A stretch of 64,000 bases of DNA from an uncultured Saprospiraceae bacterium (GTDB lineage Bacteria; Bacteroidota; Bacteroidia; Chitinophagales; Saprospiraceae), in the NCBI GenBank assembly GCA_938018185.1, contig CALIIW010000265.1, positions 1 to 64,000 of the forward strand. Reading direction: 5' to 3'. Shown piece after piece: positions 28,259 to 37,167 of the stretch (within the stretch, counting starts at the first letter, position 1; every line of letters begins with the position of its first letter). Under the pieces are notes generated by a model. That model searched no databases, was not told the DNA's origin, and saw nothing but the letters and a program-made list of their open reading frames with translations. The position numbers were made by a program, and so were the translations under genes.

Positions 28259-29731
28259 ATGAGAAAATTTTTCAAACTATTTTTTACGTCCTTATTTATC
28301 ATCCTTTTGGTAATATTGGCCATTGTATTGTTTAAAACTTTGACTTTCAATTCAAAACAAATAAATGCTGTAAACAAAATTCATAACACTGAAATTTCTG
28401 CTTCAGCCATTGATCGTTTTTGTTCCATATTAAAACATCCAACTGTTTCTTATCCTCACAAAATTGACACCTTGGCATTTATTGAGCAAGATAGTGCTAT
28501 CCAAAGTTTATATCCCTTACTACACAAAAGACTCGAAAGACAAACGGTAAATGATTTTAGTCTGGTATACCATTGGAAAGGAAAGGACAGCGATTTAGAT
28601 CCAATTCTATTACTTTCCCATTTAGATGTTGTCCCAATTGAGGAAGACGCTATGTCTCTTTGGGAGCATCCACCTTTTAGTGGTAAAATAGTTGATGGGA
28701 ATATTTGGGGAAGAGGCACACTAGACGTAAAGATTTCAACGATTGGTATACTAGAAGCTGTTACTTTACTTTTAGAGGAAGAGTTTCAACCTTCTAGGGA
28801 TATATACTTGGCTTTTGGACATGATGAAGAGGTAGGTGGAACGAATGGAGCAAAATCTATTTGTGCCTATTTCGAAAAACAGAATATTCAGTTTGAATAT
28901 GTTCTTGATGAAGGTTTAGTTGTATTAAAAGATGCTTTAGAAGGTCTAGAAAAGCCTTTGGCGATGATCGGTATTGCAGAAAAAGGATTCGCGAATATTA
29001 AATTAAGTGTAAAACTTCCTGATGGAGGCCACTCTTCCATGCCGCCTTCAAAGACTGCCATTGGTATGCTTAGCAAGGCAGTCAATCATTTAGAACAAAA
29101 TCAATTTCCTTCAAAAATAAATGGAGCCGTAAAAGCATTATTTGAGTATGCCGGGCCGGAAATGAGTCCATTATACAAGGTTCTATTCGCCAATTTGTGG
29201 CTAACAAAAGGCATCATAAAAAAACAGTTAGGCAAGGATGCGACCGCTGCCGCATTGCTTCGTACTACTACTGCTCCAACAATCATGAATTCTGGTATTA
29301 AATCTAATGTGCTTCCTTCGATGGCAGATGCTGTTGTCAATTTTAGAATTTTACCAGGCGAGACTGTTGCTTCAGTTAAAGAACGTGTCATTAAGATTAT
29401 TGATAATCCTCTCGTTGAAGTTAATTTGGATCCAAATTTTTCGAGCAACCCTTCCAAGGTTTCTGACCTAGATTCTTTTGGTTTTAGATCTATTCAAAAA
29501 ACTGTTCAAGAAATTTTTCCAGAGGCTGTCATTTCTCCAGGTTTGGTTATTGTTGCTACTGATAGCAGACATTATCAAACTATTGCAAATGACATTTATA
29601 GATTTTTGCCTGTAGAAATAAGTAGACAAGATATTAAGGGCATTCATGGGCACAATGAACATATTAGTATTGAGAACTTTAAAAACACGATTAGTTTTTA
29701 CAAACGATTGATTGTTAATAGTGGCAAGTAG
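28259..29731 (+). CDS. Membrane-anchored M20-family peptidase (carboxypeptidase S / PM20D1-like)
   Basis: A 490-residue zinc aminoacylase/carboxypeptidase. One N-terminal membrane helix (FFTSLFIILLVILAIVLF) places it at the inner membrane or in the periplasm. Metal-site motifs appear in order: LLSHLDVVPIE, WGRGTLDVK, GHDEEVGGTNGAKSI and VLDEGLVVL, and IHGHNEHISI near the C-terminus. Between them is the dimerisation lid domain (KLSVKLPDGGHSSMPP). Family members release amino acids from N-acyl amino acids or dipeptides. The gene is divergent from the DUF3089 gene with 36 bp between starts, and is followed by 600 bp of repeats. Confidence 0.9.
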   Translation: MRKFFKLFFTSLFIILLVILAIVLFKTLTFNSKQINAVNKIHNTEISASAIDRFCSILKHPTVSYPHKIDTLAFIEQDSAIQSLYPLLHKRLERQTVNDFSLVYHWKGKDSDLDPILLLSHLDVVPIEEDAMSLWEHPPFSGKIVDGNIWGRGTLDVKISTIGILEAVTLLLEEEFQPSRDIYLAFGHDEEVGGTNGAKSICAYFEKQNIQFEYVLDEGLVVLKDALEGLEKPLAMIGIAEKGFANIKLSVKLPDGGHSSMPPSKTAIGMLSKAVNHLEQNQFPSKINGAVKALFEYAGPEMSPLYKVLFANLWLTKGIIKKQLGKDATAAALLRTTTAPTIMNSGIKSNVLPSMADAVVNFRILPGETVASVKERVIKIIDNPLVEVNLDPNFSSNPSKVSDLDSFGFRSIQKTVQEIFPEAVISPGLVIVATDSRHYQTIANDIYRFLPVEISRQDIKGIHGHNEHISIENFKNTISFYKRLIVNSGK

Positions 29732-29804
29732 TCCCCGAGCACTCGGGACAGGCAGGATGGCAATCATTTTAAGATAACTTTCATCAATGTTGAAATAAAA
29801 AATT

Positions 29805-30107
29805 GTCATTCCGAATGAAGCGATAGCGGAATTGAGGAATCCAATTTGTTTGTTTGAATTAATTTCGACCGCAGTGGAGAAATCTTATGAGTTACTTTAT
29901 AGTTGCAAGTTTTTCAATTTAAATATGGAATTCATTGGAATCAAATTTACAATATAACATTTTTGTGTCCCATAAGCTAGACGGCATAGATTTCTCCACT
30001 CGTTTTTCGCCTTCGGTAAACTCGGTCGAAATTAGATCAAAAAGAATCGATTTATCCCTTGACTACACTGCGTTTCGCTCCCCGAGGGAAGGGGCAGGCG
30101 GGATGAC
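29805..30107. repeat. Intergenic repeat element C
   Basis: This fills most of the 626-bp gap 29732-30357. The ends are GTCATTCCGAATG and CAGGCGGGATGAC. Its left 87 bp (29802-29888) is a near-identical reverse-complement copy of 5058-5143. A partial unit, GAGCACTCGGGACAGGCAGG (29735-29757), precedes it, and ATCATAGATAGATCCTTAAC at about 30123-30142 repeats the flank seen at 5.2 kb. A stretch at 29935-30117 is open but has no coding character. Confidence 0.75.
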
Positions 30108-30301
30108 AATCAATTAAAAAGTTATCATAGATAGATCCTTAACAAGGCTTTACTTGTAAATTTAGGGTGATGACAATCTTATATTATAACACTAGTGACT
30201 CATTTTCATTTCTCCAATTTTTCAAACAATGCATTGTTTAAAATCTATCTATGATAAATGTAATTATCCTCTCTAAGAATATTTAGATGATTTTTTTGTT
30301 T

Positions 30302-30357
30302 GTCATCCTGTCTGCCCTTGAGCTTGCTTTGGGGACCGAACTAAAGCGGAGCGGCGT
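30302..30357. repeat. Half repeat element D abutting the VWA gene
   Basis: It begins GTCATCCTGTCTGCCCTTGA and runs through GGGGACCGAACTAAAGCGGA to the stop codon of the minus-strand VWA gene at 30358. The sequence GGGGACnGAnnnAAGCGGAG also occurs, inverted, in element B. Only one end of the usual element is present, so the element appears truncated at, or fused to, the gene end. Confidence 0.65.
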
Positions 30358-31482
30358 TTAAGCATCAAATTTTCTAGATTTATTATGAGTTATTTTTTGC
30401 CCGTTTATTGCCTGTTCCAACAAGTTTGGGAACAGATCAGGTGTACATGCAAAACTAGGGATATCCATTTTCGACAGTTGCTTAGCGACATCTTCATCAA
30501 AGACTGGGGTGCCCTTGTCTGATAGAGCTAGGAGACAAATGACTTTCACTCCTTGTTGCTTTAAACCATAAAACCGCTTTAGCATTTGTTTTTCTGATCC
30601 CCCTTCAAATAAATCAGTAATAATGAAAAGTATGGTTTCAGAAGCATTATAAATCATCGCTTCCGAAAATGCTAGTGCTGCCCCAATATCTGTTCCTCCT
30701 CCCAGTTGTGCGCCAAAAAGTAATTCAACAGGATCATGCAACAATTCTGTCAAATCAAGTTGTGTTGTATCAAAAACGATTAGGTTGGTTTTAAGCGTTT
30801 GAATAGTACTTATGATCGAGCCAAAGATTCCAGCATATACAACTGATTCATTCATCGACATGGATTGATCTACCAGCAGCATGATGTGTTTTAGGGCTTT
30901 ACCCTTTCTGCCTTGATCTATAAATATTTCTGGAATTATTGTTTTTAGATCCTTATTGTAATGTTTTAGGTTAGCCTTTATGGTCCTGGGCCAGTCAATG
31001 TCTTTAGGAAATTTTCTCTTACGTCTATTGTGTTTATTTAATGCTCCTTGTATAGCAGATTGTGTTGGGTATTTTAATTTCTTTTCTACCTCTTCCACAA
31101 CTTTTCTAACAACTTGCCTTGCCGTTTCTTTAGTTTTTTCTGGAAGAATCTTATTCAGCGATAAAATGGTATTCACCAAATTTATATCTGGCTCAAATGC
31201 TTCTAATAACTCAGGCTCTAAAAGTAGTTCTTCTAAGCCTAACTGCTCCATGGCATCTTTTTGCATGATTTGGACCACTGGTTTTGGAAAATATTTGCGA
31301 ATATCCCCTAACCATCGATTTACAGAAGGAGAGGACCTTCCGAGACCTCCTTGCTTCTCAGAATCATAGAGTGCCTCCATCACCGCCTCCATTTCTACCT
31401 CTTCTGACTCCATTTCTACCTTATTTTCTGAATCTGACTCAGCTCCGAGAATGAGTTTCCACTTTTTTTGTTTATCCTCCAT
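30358..31482 (-). CDS. CoxE-like von Willebrand factor A domain protein
   Basis: 374 residues, cytosolic. The C-terminal half is a VWA domain with a complete metal-ion site: LLVDQSMSMNES (DxSxS) at about residue 209 and LGGGTDIGAAL for the Thr and Asp. The N-terminal half is helical (LSLNKILPEKTKETARQVVRKVVEEVEKKL). CoxE-type VWA proteins normally work with a MoxR AAA+ ATPase encoded next door as a metal-dependent chaperone; no ATPase gene is present here. The stop codon coincides with the edge of repeat element D, so the last residues (KSRKFDA) may have been set by that insertion. Confidence 0.8.
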   Translation of the reverse strand: MEDKQKKWKLILGAESDSENKVEMESEEVEMEAVMEALYDSEKQGGLGRSSPSVNRWLGDIRKYFPKPVVQIMQKDAMEQLGLEELLLEPELLEAFEPDINLVNTILSLNKILPEKTKETARQVVRKVVEEVEKKLKYPTQSAIQGALNKHNRRKRKFPKDIDWPRTIKANLKHYNKDLKTIIPEIFIDQGRKGKALKHIMLLVDQSMSMNESVVYAGIFGSIISTIQTLKTNLIVFDTTQLDLTELLHDPVELLFGAQLGGGTDIGAALAFSEAMIYNASETILFIITDLFEGGSEKQMLKRFYGLKQQGVKVICLLALSDKGTPVFDEDVAKQLSKMDIPSFACTPDLFPNLLEQAINGQKITHNKSRKFDA

Positions 31483-31574
31483 TGATTAATCTTACTTTTG
31501 CAAAGAAGTTGAATAATAGCGGCTATTTTGAAAGTCGCTGTTAAATCACTTTAAAGTAATAAATAATTGATGAG

Positions 31575-32993
31575 GTGAGTAGAAGAAATCAATCAATATT
31601 TGGTAGTATAGATTGGATTAGTTTTTCTCTATACTTAAGTTTGATAGCCATTGGTTGGCTCATGATCTATACGGTAGGTCTTGGGGAGGGATATCCTATA
31701 AGTAAAATCGATTTTCTTTTTGAAACAACTGTAGGCAAACAGTCCTTTTTTATCTTAGCAGCACTCGGTATCTTGTTTTTCATTCTAGTTATTGAATGGA
31801 AGTTTTGGAGAACCTTTGCCTTTCCTATATATGCTTTTTTTATTGCTGGACTATTGTTGGTGCTTATTTTTGGAAATACCATCAAAGGTGCTACCTCTTG
31901 GTTTTCTCTCCCTGGTGGTTTCACACTACAGCCATCTGAGTTTGCCAAATTTGGAACCTGCTTGGCCTTGGCCGCCTACTTAAGTACTTTTAGCACAAAC
32001 ATTAACAGCATTAAACATCAGCTGATCGCCTTCGGTATTGTTGTTTTGCCAATTGGCTTAATATTTCTACAACCAGATGCTGGGTCAGCCTTGGTATTCC
32101 TGTCCTTTTTTATAGTGCTCTTTCGGGAAGGAATGCCAGCTTTCCCTTATTTGATAGGACTTCTCTTATTTTTCTTATTTATTAGCACTTTGACATTAAC
32201 TGCCCCTATTACGGTATTAATCTATTTCTGTCTTATAATATTCTTATTAATTTCAAACCTTAGAAAAGCAAATCTATATCACTTTTTAGCTTTTGCCATG
32301 CTTCTTGGTTTTACTATTGCAGCCACACAACTTAGTTTCACCATTTACGCATTAGTGGCAAATGGAATTGTATTAATAGGTTTAGCAGTTTATCATTGGT
32401 TAAATAGACAAACAAGGTTAGGTATTGGAACCAGCATTGGTGCTTTAATAGGAGCTAGTTATGCTTACTTTGTAGCTTATGCTTTTAATAACATTCTTAA
32501 ACCACATCAACAGGATCGTTTGAATGTCTGGTTAAATCCAGAAAAATGTGATCCACAGGGATCTTTATATAATGTTTTACAATCAAAATTGGCAATAGGA
32601 TCAGGTGGACTATATGGAAAAGGTTTTTTACAAGGCACTTTGACAAAGTTGAATTATGTTCCTGAACAATCTACAGATTTTATCTTTTGTACGATTGGTG
32701 AGGAACAAGGTGTTATAGGAACAATAGCAATCATATCTTTATTTATTATTTTCATACTTAGAATAATAGCATTGGCTGAAAGGCAAAAGAGTGATTTTTC
32801 TAGAGCCTATATGTATGGTGTCGCAAGCTTATTGTTTCTGCATTTTTTCGTGAATATAGGTATGACTATGGGTATCGTTCCGATCATAGGTATACCTTTG
32901 CCTTTTATTAGTTATGGCGGCTCTTCCCTTTTAGGGTTTTCCATCATGTTTGCGGTTGTTTTAAAACTGGATAGCAATAGATATGCTGTTTAA
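31575..32993 (+). CDS. rodA: Peptidoglycan glycosyltransferase RodA (SEDS family)
   Basis: A 472-residue inner-membrane protein of about 10-12 helices that polymerises lipid II during side-wall growth with PBP2. Recognisable signatures are LQPSEFAKFGTCLALAAYLS, FLQPDAGSALVFLSFF, LNVWLNPEKCDPQGSLYNVLQSKLAIGSGGLYGKGFLQG, VPEQSTDFIFCTIGEEQG and PIIGIPLPFISYGGSS. It is longer than E. coli RodA (370) because of extra helices in the middle, as is usual in Bacteroidota. Translation starts at GTG 31575 preceded by GAG. PBP2 (mrdA) is not adjacent; tgt follows after 65 bp. Confidence 0.93.
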   Translation: MSRRNQSIFGSIDWISFSLYLSLIAIGWLMIYTVGLGEGYPISKIDFLFETTVGKQSFFILAALGILFFILVIEWKFWRTFAFPIYAFFIAGLLLVLIFGNTIKGATSWFSLPGGFTLQPSEFAKFGTCLALAAYLSTFSTNINSIKHQLIAFGIVVLPIGLIFLQPDAGSALVFLSFFIVLFREGMPAFPYLIGLLLFFLFISTLTLTAPITVLIYFCLIIFLLISNLRKANLYHFLAFAMLLGFTIAATQLSFTIYALVANGIVLIGLAVYHWLNRQTRLGIGTSIGALIGASYAYFVAYAFNNILKPHQQDRLNVWLNPEKCDPQGSLYNVLQSKLAIGSGGLYGKGFLQGTLTKLNYVPEQSTDFIFCTIGEEQGVIGTIAIISLFIIFILRIIALAERQKSDFSRAYMYGVASLLFLHFFVNIGMTMGIVPIIGIPLPFISYGGSSLLGFSIMFAVVLKLDSNRYAV

Positions 32994-33058
32994 AGCCGCA
33001 TTGCTTAAAATAAATCTATAAAGACTCGTATTATATAAAGCAGAGTTAAAAAATTTGT

Positions 33059-34189
33059 ATGAAATTTACAATAGAAAAAAAAGATCCTCAGACCTCTGCG
33101 CGAAGCGGTTTTATTGATACGGCACATGGTAGAATTCAAACGCCTATTTTTATGCCCGTTGGCACTTTGGGTACTGTCAAAGGTGTTTTGCAAGAAGATA
33201 TTGAGGCGCAAATAAAAGCACAAATAATTTTAGGCAACACATATCATTTATATTTAAGACCAGGTACAGATATTCTGACCAAGGCTGGCGGCTTACATAA
33301 ATTCATGAATTGGAATAAACCAATTTTGACCGACAGCGGAGGTTATCAAGTTTATTCTCTTGGCGAAATGCGAAAAATCAAAGAAGAAGGGGTAACCTTT
33401 AAATCACACATTGATGGGTCAAAGCATGTTTTCACTCCTGAAGGTGTGATGGATATTCAGCGAAAAATAGGCGGTGATATTATTATGGCATTTGACGAAT
33501 GTACGGCATATCCTTGTCCAAAAAATTATGTGAAAAAATCGATAGGTTTAACCCACCGGTGGTTAAAAAGATGTGTCGATCATTTTGACAACACAGGTCC
33601 TATTTATGATTATGAGCAAACTCTAATACCTATTGTCCAAGGATCTGTTTACACTGATCTAAGAATAGAGTCAGCAAAGGTTATTTCGGATTTTGACATG
33701 CCAGCAAACGCGATAGGTGGGCTTTCAGTTGGAGAACCAGCGGAAGAAATGTACGCCATGACTGAGGCTGTATGCAACATATTGCCTACTGAAAAGCCAC
33801 GTTATCTTATGGGAGTTGGGACACCTGACAATATTCTTGAATCAATTGCCCTAGGTATAGATATGTTTGACTGTGTTTTGCCAAGTAGAAATGCTAGACA
33901 CGGTTTAGTATATACTTCTCGAGGCATTATGAATATGAAAAATGCTAAATGGAAGGAAGATTTTACGCCAATAGACGAAGAAAGTACAGCTCCAATTGGC
34001 AAGCAATATAGTAAGTCTTATGTTAGGCACTTGTTCCATTGCGGCGAAAGAATAGCGGGACAAATAGCTACGATACTTAACCTAAGTTTTTATCTATGGT
34101 TGGTCACTGAAGCAAAAAACAAAATTGAGTCTGGAGAGTTTGCAGAATGGAAACAAATGATGGTTAAAAGGGTAAAAACTCGTTTATAA
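33059..34189 (+). CDS. tgt: Queuine tRNA-ribosyltransferase, zinc site missing
   Basis: Tgt exchanges G34 for preQ1 in tRNAs with GUN anticodons. The 376-residue protein has the full catalytic core: LGNTYHLYLRPG, TDSGGYQVYSL (Asp), IMAFDECTAYPC, GGLSVGEP and DMFDCVLPSRNARHG (nucleophilic Asp). The C-terminal zinc site is not there: where CxCxxC is expected the sequence reads STAPIGK (about 309-315), and the His of the usual T-I-H-N-L is Leu340 (TILNLSFYL). This may be a feature of the phylum or of this species. The stop is 1 nt before the next start, so it is cotranscribed with the LptF/G-type permease. Confidence 0.93.
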   Translation: MKFTIEKKDPQTSARSGFIDTAHGRIQTPIFMPVGTLGTVKGVLQEDIEAQIKAQIILGNTYHLYLRPGTDILTKAGGLHKFMNWNKPILTDSGGYQVYSLGEMRKIKEEGVTFKSHIDGSKHVFTPEGVMDIQRKIGGDIIMAFDECTAYPCPKNYVKKSIGLTHRWLKRCVDHFDNTGPIYDYEQTLIPIVQGSVYTDLRIESAKVISDFDMPANAIGGLSVGEPAEEMYAMTEAVCNILPTEKPRYLMGVGTPDNILESIALGIDMFDCVLPSRNARHGLVYTSRGIMNMKNAKWKEDFTPIDEESTAPIGKQYSKSYVRHLFHCGERIAGQIATILNLSFYLWLVTEAKNKIESGEFAEWKQMMVKRVKTRL

Positions 34190-34190
34190 G

Positions 34191-35279
34191 ATGCTAAAAA
34201 AGATAGATCGCTATATAATCAAGAAGTACTTGGTCACACTAATATTCATAGTTTTGATCTTTACAATTATTGCGGTTGTTATTGATTTTAGTGATAAGGT
34301 TGAAAAATTTATAGAAAAAGATTGTACTAAATCGGAAATCTTCTTTGACTATTATTTAAACTTTATTCCTTATATAAACAGTCTTCTGATTCCATTATAT
34401 GCGCTAATCGCCGTAATATTTTTCACCTCTAGAATGGCTGCTAATTCAGAATTCCTCTCCATTTTAAATGCGGGAATTCCCTATCGAAGAATTACTAGGC
34501 CATATTTGATCGCAGCATTTATTGTCACTGCTATACAATTGGTTGGAAACCATTATTGGATTCCTTCAGCAAATAAGACACGTTTGGCTTTTGAACACTC
34601 TTATATCTGGACTGGAACTGATAAAATGAAAAAGAGAGACATCCATATGTTCATCTCACCGGATACAAAAATCTATATCCGTCTCTACAAAAAGGACGAA
34701 AACTATGCTACTGATTTTAGAATGGAAACTTTTGATGATGGCAAGCTAGTTAGTTATTTAAAAGCTAGTAAACTCAAATGGCTTGGCCCTCCTGACAAAT
34801 GGCAATTGGATAATTATGAACTCAGAAAGTTCGATGGTGTCAACGAATCCTTCGTAATTGGAAAAGGAGAAAAAATTGACACGACTTTAGCAATTGCTCC
34901 AAAGGATTTTATCCGTTACAAAAGGCACATGGAGATGATGTCTACACCCGAGCTAAAAGAATTTATTGCTCAAGAAAAAACGAGGGGACTTGGAACATCT
35001 CAAGCCTATGAAGTTGAAGTTCACCAAAGAACTTCTGAGCCTGTTACAACGATCATACTTACCTTGATTGGTTTGACTTTGGCTTCTCGAAAAATCAGAG
35101 GAGGATTGGGTTTAAACTTAGCTTTGGGCTTAGCCATTGGTGCCACTTTCTTCTTTCTTTCAAAGTTTGCCGAAACTTTTGCCACTAACCTTGATTTGCA
35201 TTCCGCAATAAGTGTTTGGATTCCAAACATAATTTTTGGCTGTATTGCTGTATATCTATACATGATTGCACAGAAATAG
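34191..35279 (+). CDS. LptF/LptG-family lipopolysaccharide export permease
   Basis: A 362-residue inner-membrane subunit of the LPS transporter. It has the family start DRYIIKKYLVTLIFIVLIFTIIAVVIDFSDKVEKFIE, helices at about 13-33, 57-77 and 100-120, a periplasmic beta-jellyroll domain (about 125-250) and three C-terminal helices beginning EPVTTIILTLIGLTLASRKIRGG. LptF and LptG are hard to tell apart by eye, and other Lpt genes are absent here. It follows tgt by 1 nt, a pairing that looks like an operon. Confidence 0.88.
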   Translation: MLKKIDRYIIKKYLVTLIFIVLIFTIIAVVIDFSDKVEKFIEKDCTKSEIFFDYYLNFIPYINSLLIPLYALIAVIFFTSRMAANSEFLSILNAGIPYRRITRPYLIAAFIVTAIQLVGNHYWIPSANKTRLAFEHSYIWTGTDKMKKRDIHMFISPDTKIYIRLYKKDENYATDFRMETFDDGKLVSYLKASKLKWLGPPDKWQLDNYELRKFDGVNESFVIGKGEKIDTTLAIAPKDFIRYKRHMEMMSTPELKEFIAQEKTRGLGTSQAYEVEVHQRTSEPVTTIILTLIGLTLASRKIRGGLGLNLALGLAIGATFFFLSKFAETFATNLDLHSAISVWIPNIIFGCIAVYLYMIAQK

Positions 35280-35456
35280 CAACAAATAGTTACTTAATAT
35301 AGACTTATAGTTAGTCAAACCCCCCTATCTTTCATTATTTTCTGAAAATAAAATAACCAAAACCCGTCCTAAATGGCTGTAAAGTTGCGTTTTTATGCAA
35401 AAATGAGTCGCGAAACGATATATTTGGAAAAATTCGTAATTTTGTTTAACTTTTAC

Positions 35457-35487
35457 TTGCATTATGTTTAACCTTTTTATACTTTTG
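35457..35487 (+). promoter_or_regulatory. Bacteroidota-type promoter of the sigma factor gene
   Basis: TTG at 35457-35459, a 20-nt spacer and TACTTTTG at 35480-35487 match the TTG-N19-21-TAnnTTTG pattern of the phylum's main sigma factor. The start codon is 31 nt downstream. The gene is therefore probably transcribed by the housekeeping enzyme. Confidence 0.7.
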
Positions 35488-35518
35488 GAGTATCTTAGAA
35501 AACCATCAAAATTAACTT

Positions 35519-36064
35519 ATGTCTACAGTAGAATTTTATAATAAATTTGAAGAGCTTAATATTTTACTACATTCTTTTGCTTATAAGTTGACAAAGAACA
35601 TAGAAGACTCGAAAGACTTATTTCAAGAGACTGCTTTCAGAGCTTTAAAAAATAGGGAGAAATTTCGGGTCGGCACTAATTTTAAAGCTTGGACTTTCAC
35701 TATTATGAAAAATATTTTCATAAACAACTATAGGAAAAAGCTTAAAGCGAATACCGTTATTGATTCAACAGACAATGATTATTACATAAATAGTGGTGCT
35801 AATTCTATTACAAACTCTGGGGAATCAAGTATAATGATGAAGGAGTTAAACAAAATGATTAATGAACTTGAGGATGAAATTAAGATTCCTTTCGTCATGC
35901 ACTATACTGGTTATAAGTATCAAGAGATTGCCGACCACCTAAAGCTTCCATTAGGAACCATTAAAAGTAGAATCTTTTTTGCAAGAAGGGATTTAAAGAA
36001 AAAACTTGTTAATAAATACAACAGTTTAGAAGACGCTAGATCTTTTGCGACAAGTTCTTTTTAA
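35519..36064 (+). CDS. ECF-type RNA polymerase sigma factor
   Basis: 181 residues. Region 2 is SFAYKLTKNIEDSKDLFQETAFRALKNREKFRVGTNFKAWTFTIMKNIFINNYRKK, with the -10-reading helix and the DxxQ-like ETAF core. Region 4 is LEDEIKIPFVMHYTGYKYQEIADHLKLPLGTIKSRIFFARRDLKKKL, a helix-turn-helix. No anti-sigma gene is adjacent, which is unusual for ECF sigma factors, and a housekeeping-type promoter precedes it. mutY begins 21 nt later, so the two may share a transcript. The short Ser/Asn-rich linker between regions is normal. Targets unknown. Confidence 0.92.
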   Translation: MSTVEFYNKFEELNILLHSFAYKLTKNIEDSKDLFQETAFRALKNREKFRVGTNFKAWTFTIMKNIFINNYRKKLKANTVIDSTDNDYYINSGANSITNSGESSIMMKELNKMINELEDEIKIPFVMHYTGYKYQEIADHLKLPLGTIKSRIFFARRDLKKKLVNKYNSLEDARSFATSSF

Positions 36065-36084
36065 AAGAATATATTTGATTTGTA

Positions 36085-37140
36085 ATGAGCAAATCAAATC
36101 ATTTTTCTAAAAAACTGCTGAATTGGTACGATCCAAAGGCAAGGAGTCTTCCATGGAAGTTCATAAAAGACCCATACAAAATCTGGGTTTCTGAAATCAT
36201 TCTTCAACAAACAAGAGCGGAGCAAGCCACTCCTTTCTACCGTAATTTTATTCAGCTATTCCCTACTGTTGGAGCACTTGCCAAAGCAGAACTTGATCAA
36301 GTATTAAAAGCCTGGGAAGGTCTTGGCTATTATAGTCGGGCACGAAACTTACACCATGCTGCTAATTATGTTCAAAATAACTTTGCTGGTAAAATACCAT
36401 CAACGTACAAAGAGCTTCTCACTCTAAAAGGAGTAGGCCCTTATACAGCTGCTGCTATTTCTTCCTTTGCTTTTGGAGAAGCGCAGCCTGTTTTAGATGG
36501 AAATGTCTTTCGAGTTCTTTCAAGAGTTTTTGGAATAGAGGCCCCAATTAATGTTGGCTCGTCGAGGAAAATTTTTCAAAAACAATTAAACAAAATTTTC
36601 GACAAGAAAAGACCTGCCCTATTTAATCAAAGCATTATGGATTTTGGGGCCACTTGTTGTAAGCCAAGTGAACCTTCTTGCCCCAGCTGTCCAATGGCTG
36701 ATTTTTGCTTTGCTTTAAAAAACAAACAGATTCATCAATTACCTAAGAAACTAAAGCCCCCTAAAAAGAAGATTAGGTATTTTAATTTTTTGTTCCTTAC
36801 CTCTGGAAAAAAGTTATTGATAGAACAACGAACCGAGAAAGATATCTGGCAGAACTTATACCAGTTCCCATTGTTGGAAAGCAAGGAACTTGTTCATGAA
36901 GATTTCATCAAGGATAATTTCAGATCTAATCTGAATCTAAATAAATCCATAAATTTTGATCTGGTTTATTCAACAACACGAATTTTAACACATCAAAAAC
37001 TATATGTTCAAATTTGGGCTGCAAATCTTCGAAAGAAAGATTTTACAGAAAAAGAGGGAGCTTTGTGGGTCAATAATAGTGATTTGCATAAATTTGCTTT
37101 TCCTAAGTTGTTTGATTTGTTTTTCAATGATATTTGTTAA
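36085..37140 (+). CDS. mutY: A/G-specific adenine glycosylase
   Basis: MutY removes adenine mispaired with 8-oxoguanine. The 351-residue protein shows VSEIILQQTRAEQA (catalytic Glu), the helix-hairpin-helix LKGVGPYTAAAISSFAFGE, the catalytic-Asp region PVLDGNVFRVLSR, and the 4Fe-4S ligand set CKPSEPSCPSCPMADFC with exact C-x6-C-x2-C-x5-C spacing. The last about 110 residues are the NUDIX-like domain that reads 8-oxoG. It opens the mutY-ssb-gldE-gldD run, an order also known from flavobacteria. Confidence 0.96.
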   Translation: MSKSNHFSKKLLNWYDPKARSLPWKFIKDPYKIWVSEIILQQTRAEQATPFYRNFIQLFPTVGALAKAELDQVLKAWEGLGYYSRARNLHHAANYVQNNFAGKIPSTYKELLTLKGVGPYTAAAISSFAFGEAQPVLDGNVFRVLSRVFGIEAPINVGSSRKIFQKQLNKIFDKKRPALFNQSIMDFGATCCKPSEPSCPSCPMADFCFALKNKQIHQLPKKLKPPKKKIRYFNFLFLTSGKKLLIEQRTEKDIWQNLYQFPLLESKELVHEDFIKDNFRSNLNLNKSINFDLVYSTTRILTHQKLYVQIWAANLRKKDFTEKEGALWVNNSDLHKFAFPKLFDLFFNDIC

Positions 37141-37167
37141 TTTAGTAAACACGAAACTTATAATTCT

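Noticed and set aside
29935-30117. 60-codon open frame in the gap after the M20 gene
   Set aside because: It lies almost entirely inside repeat element C and has no coding character.
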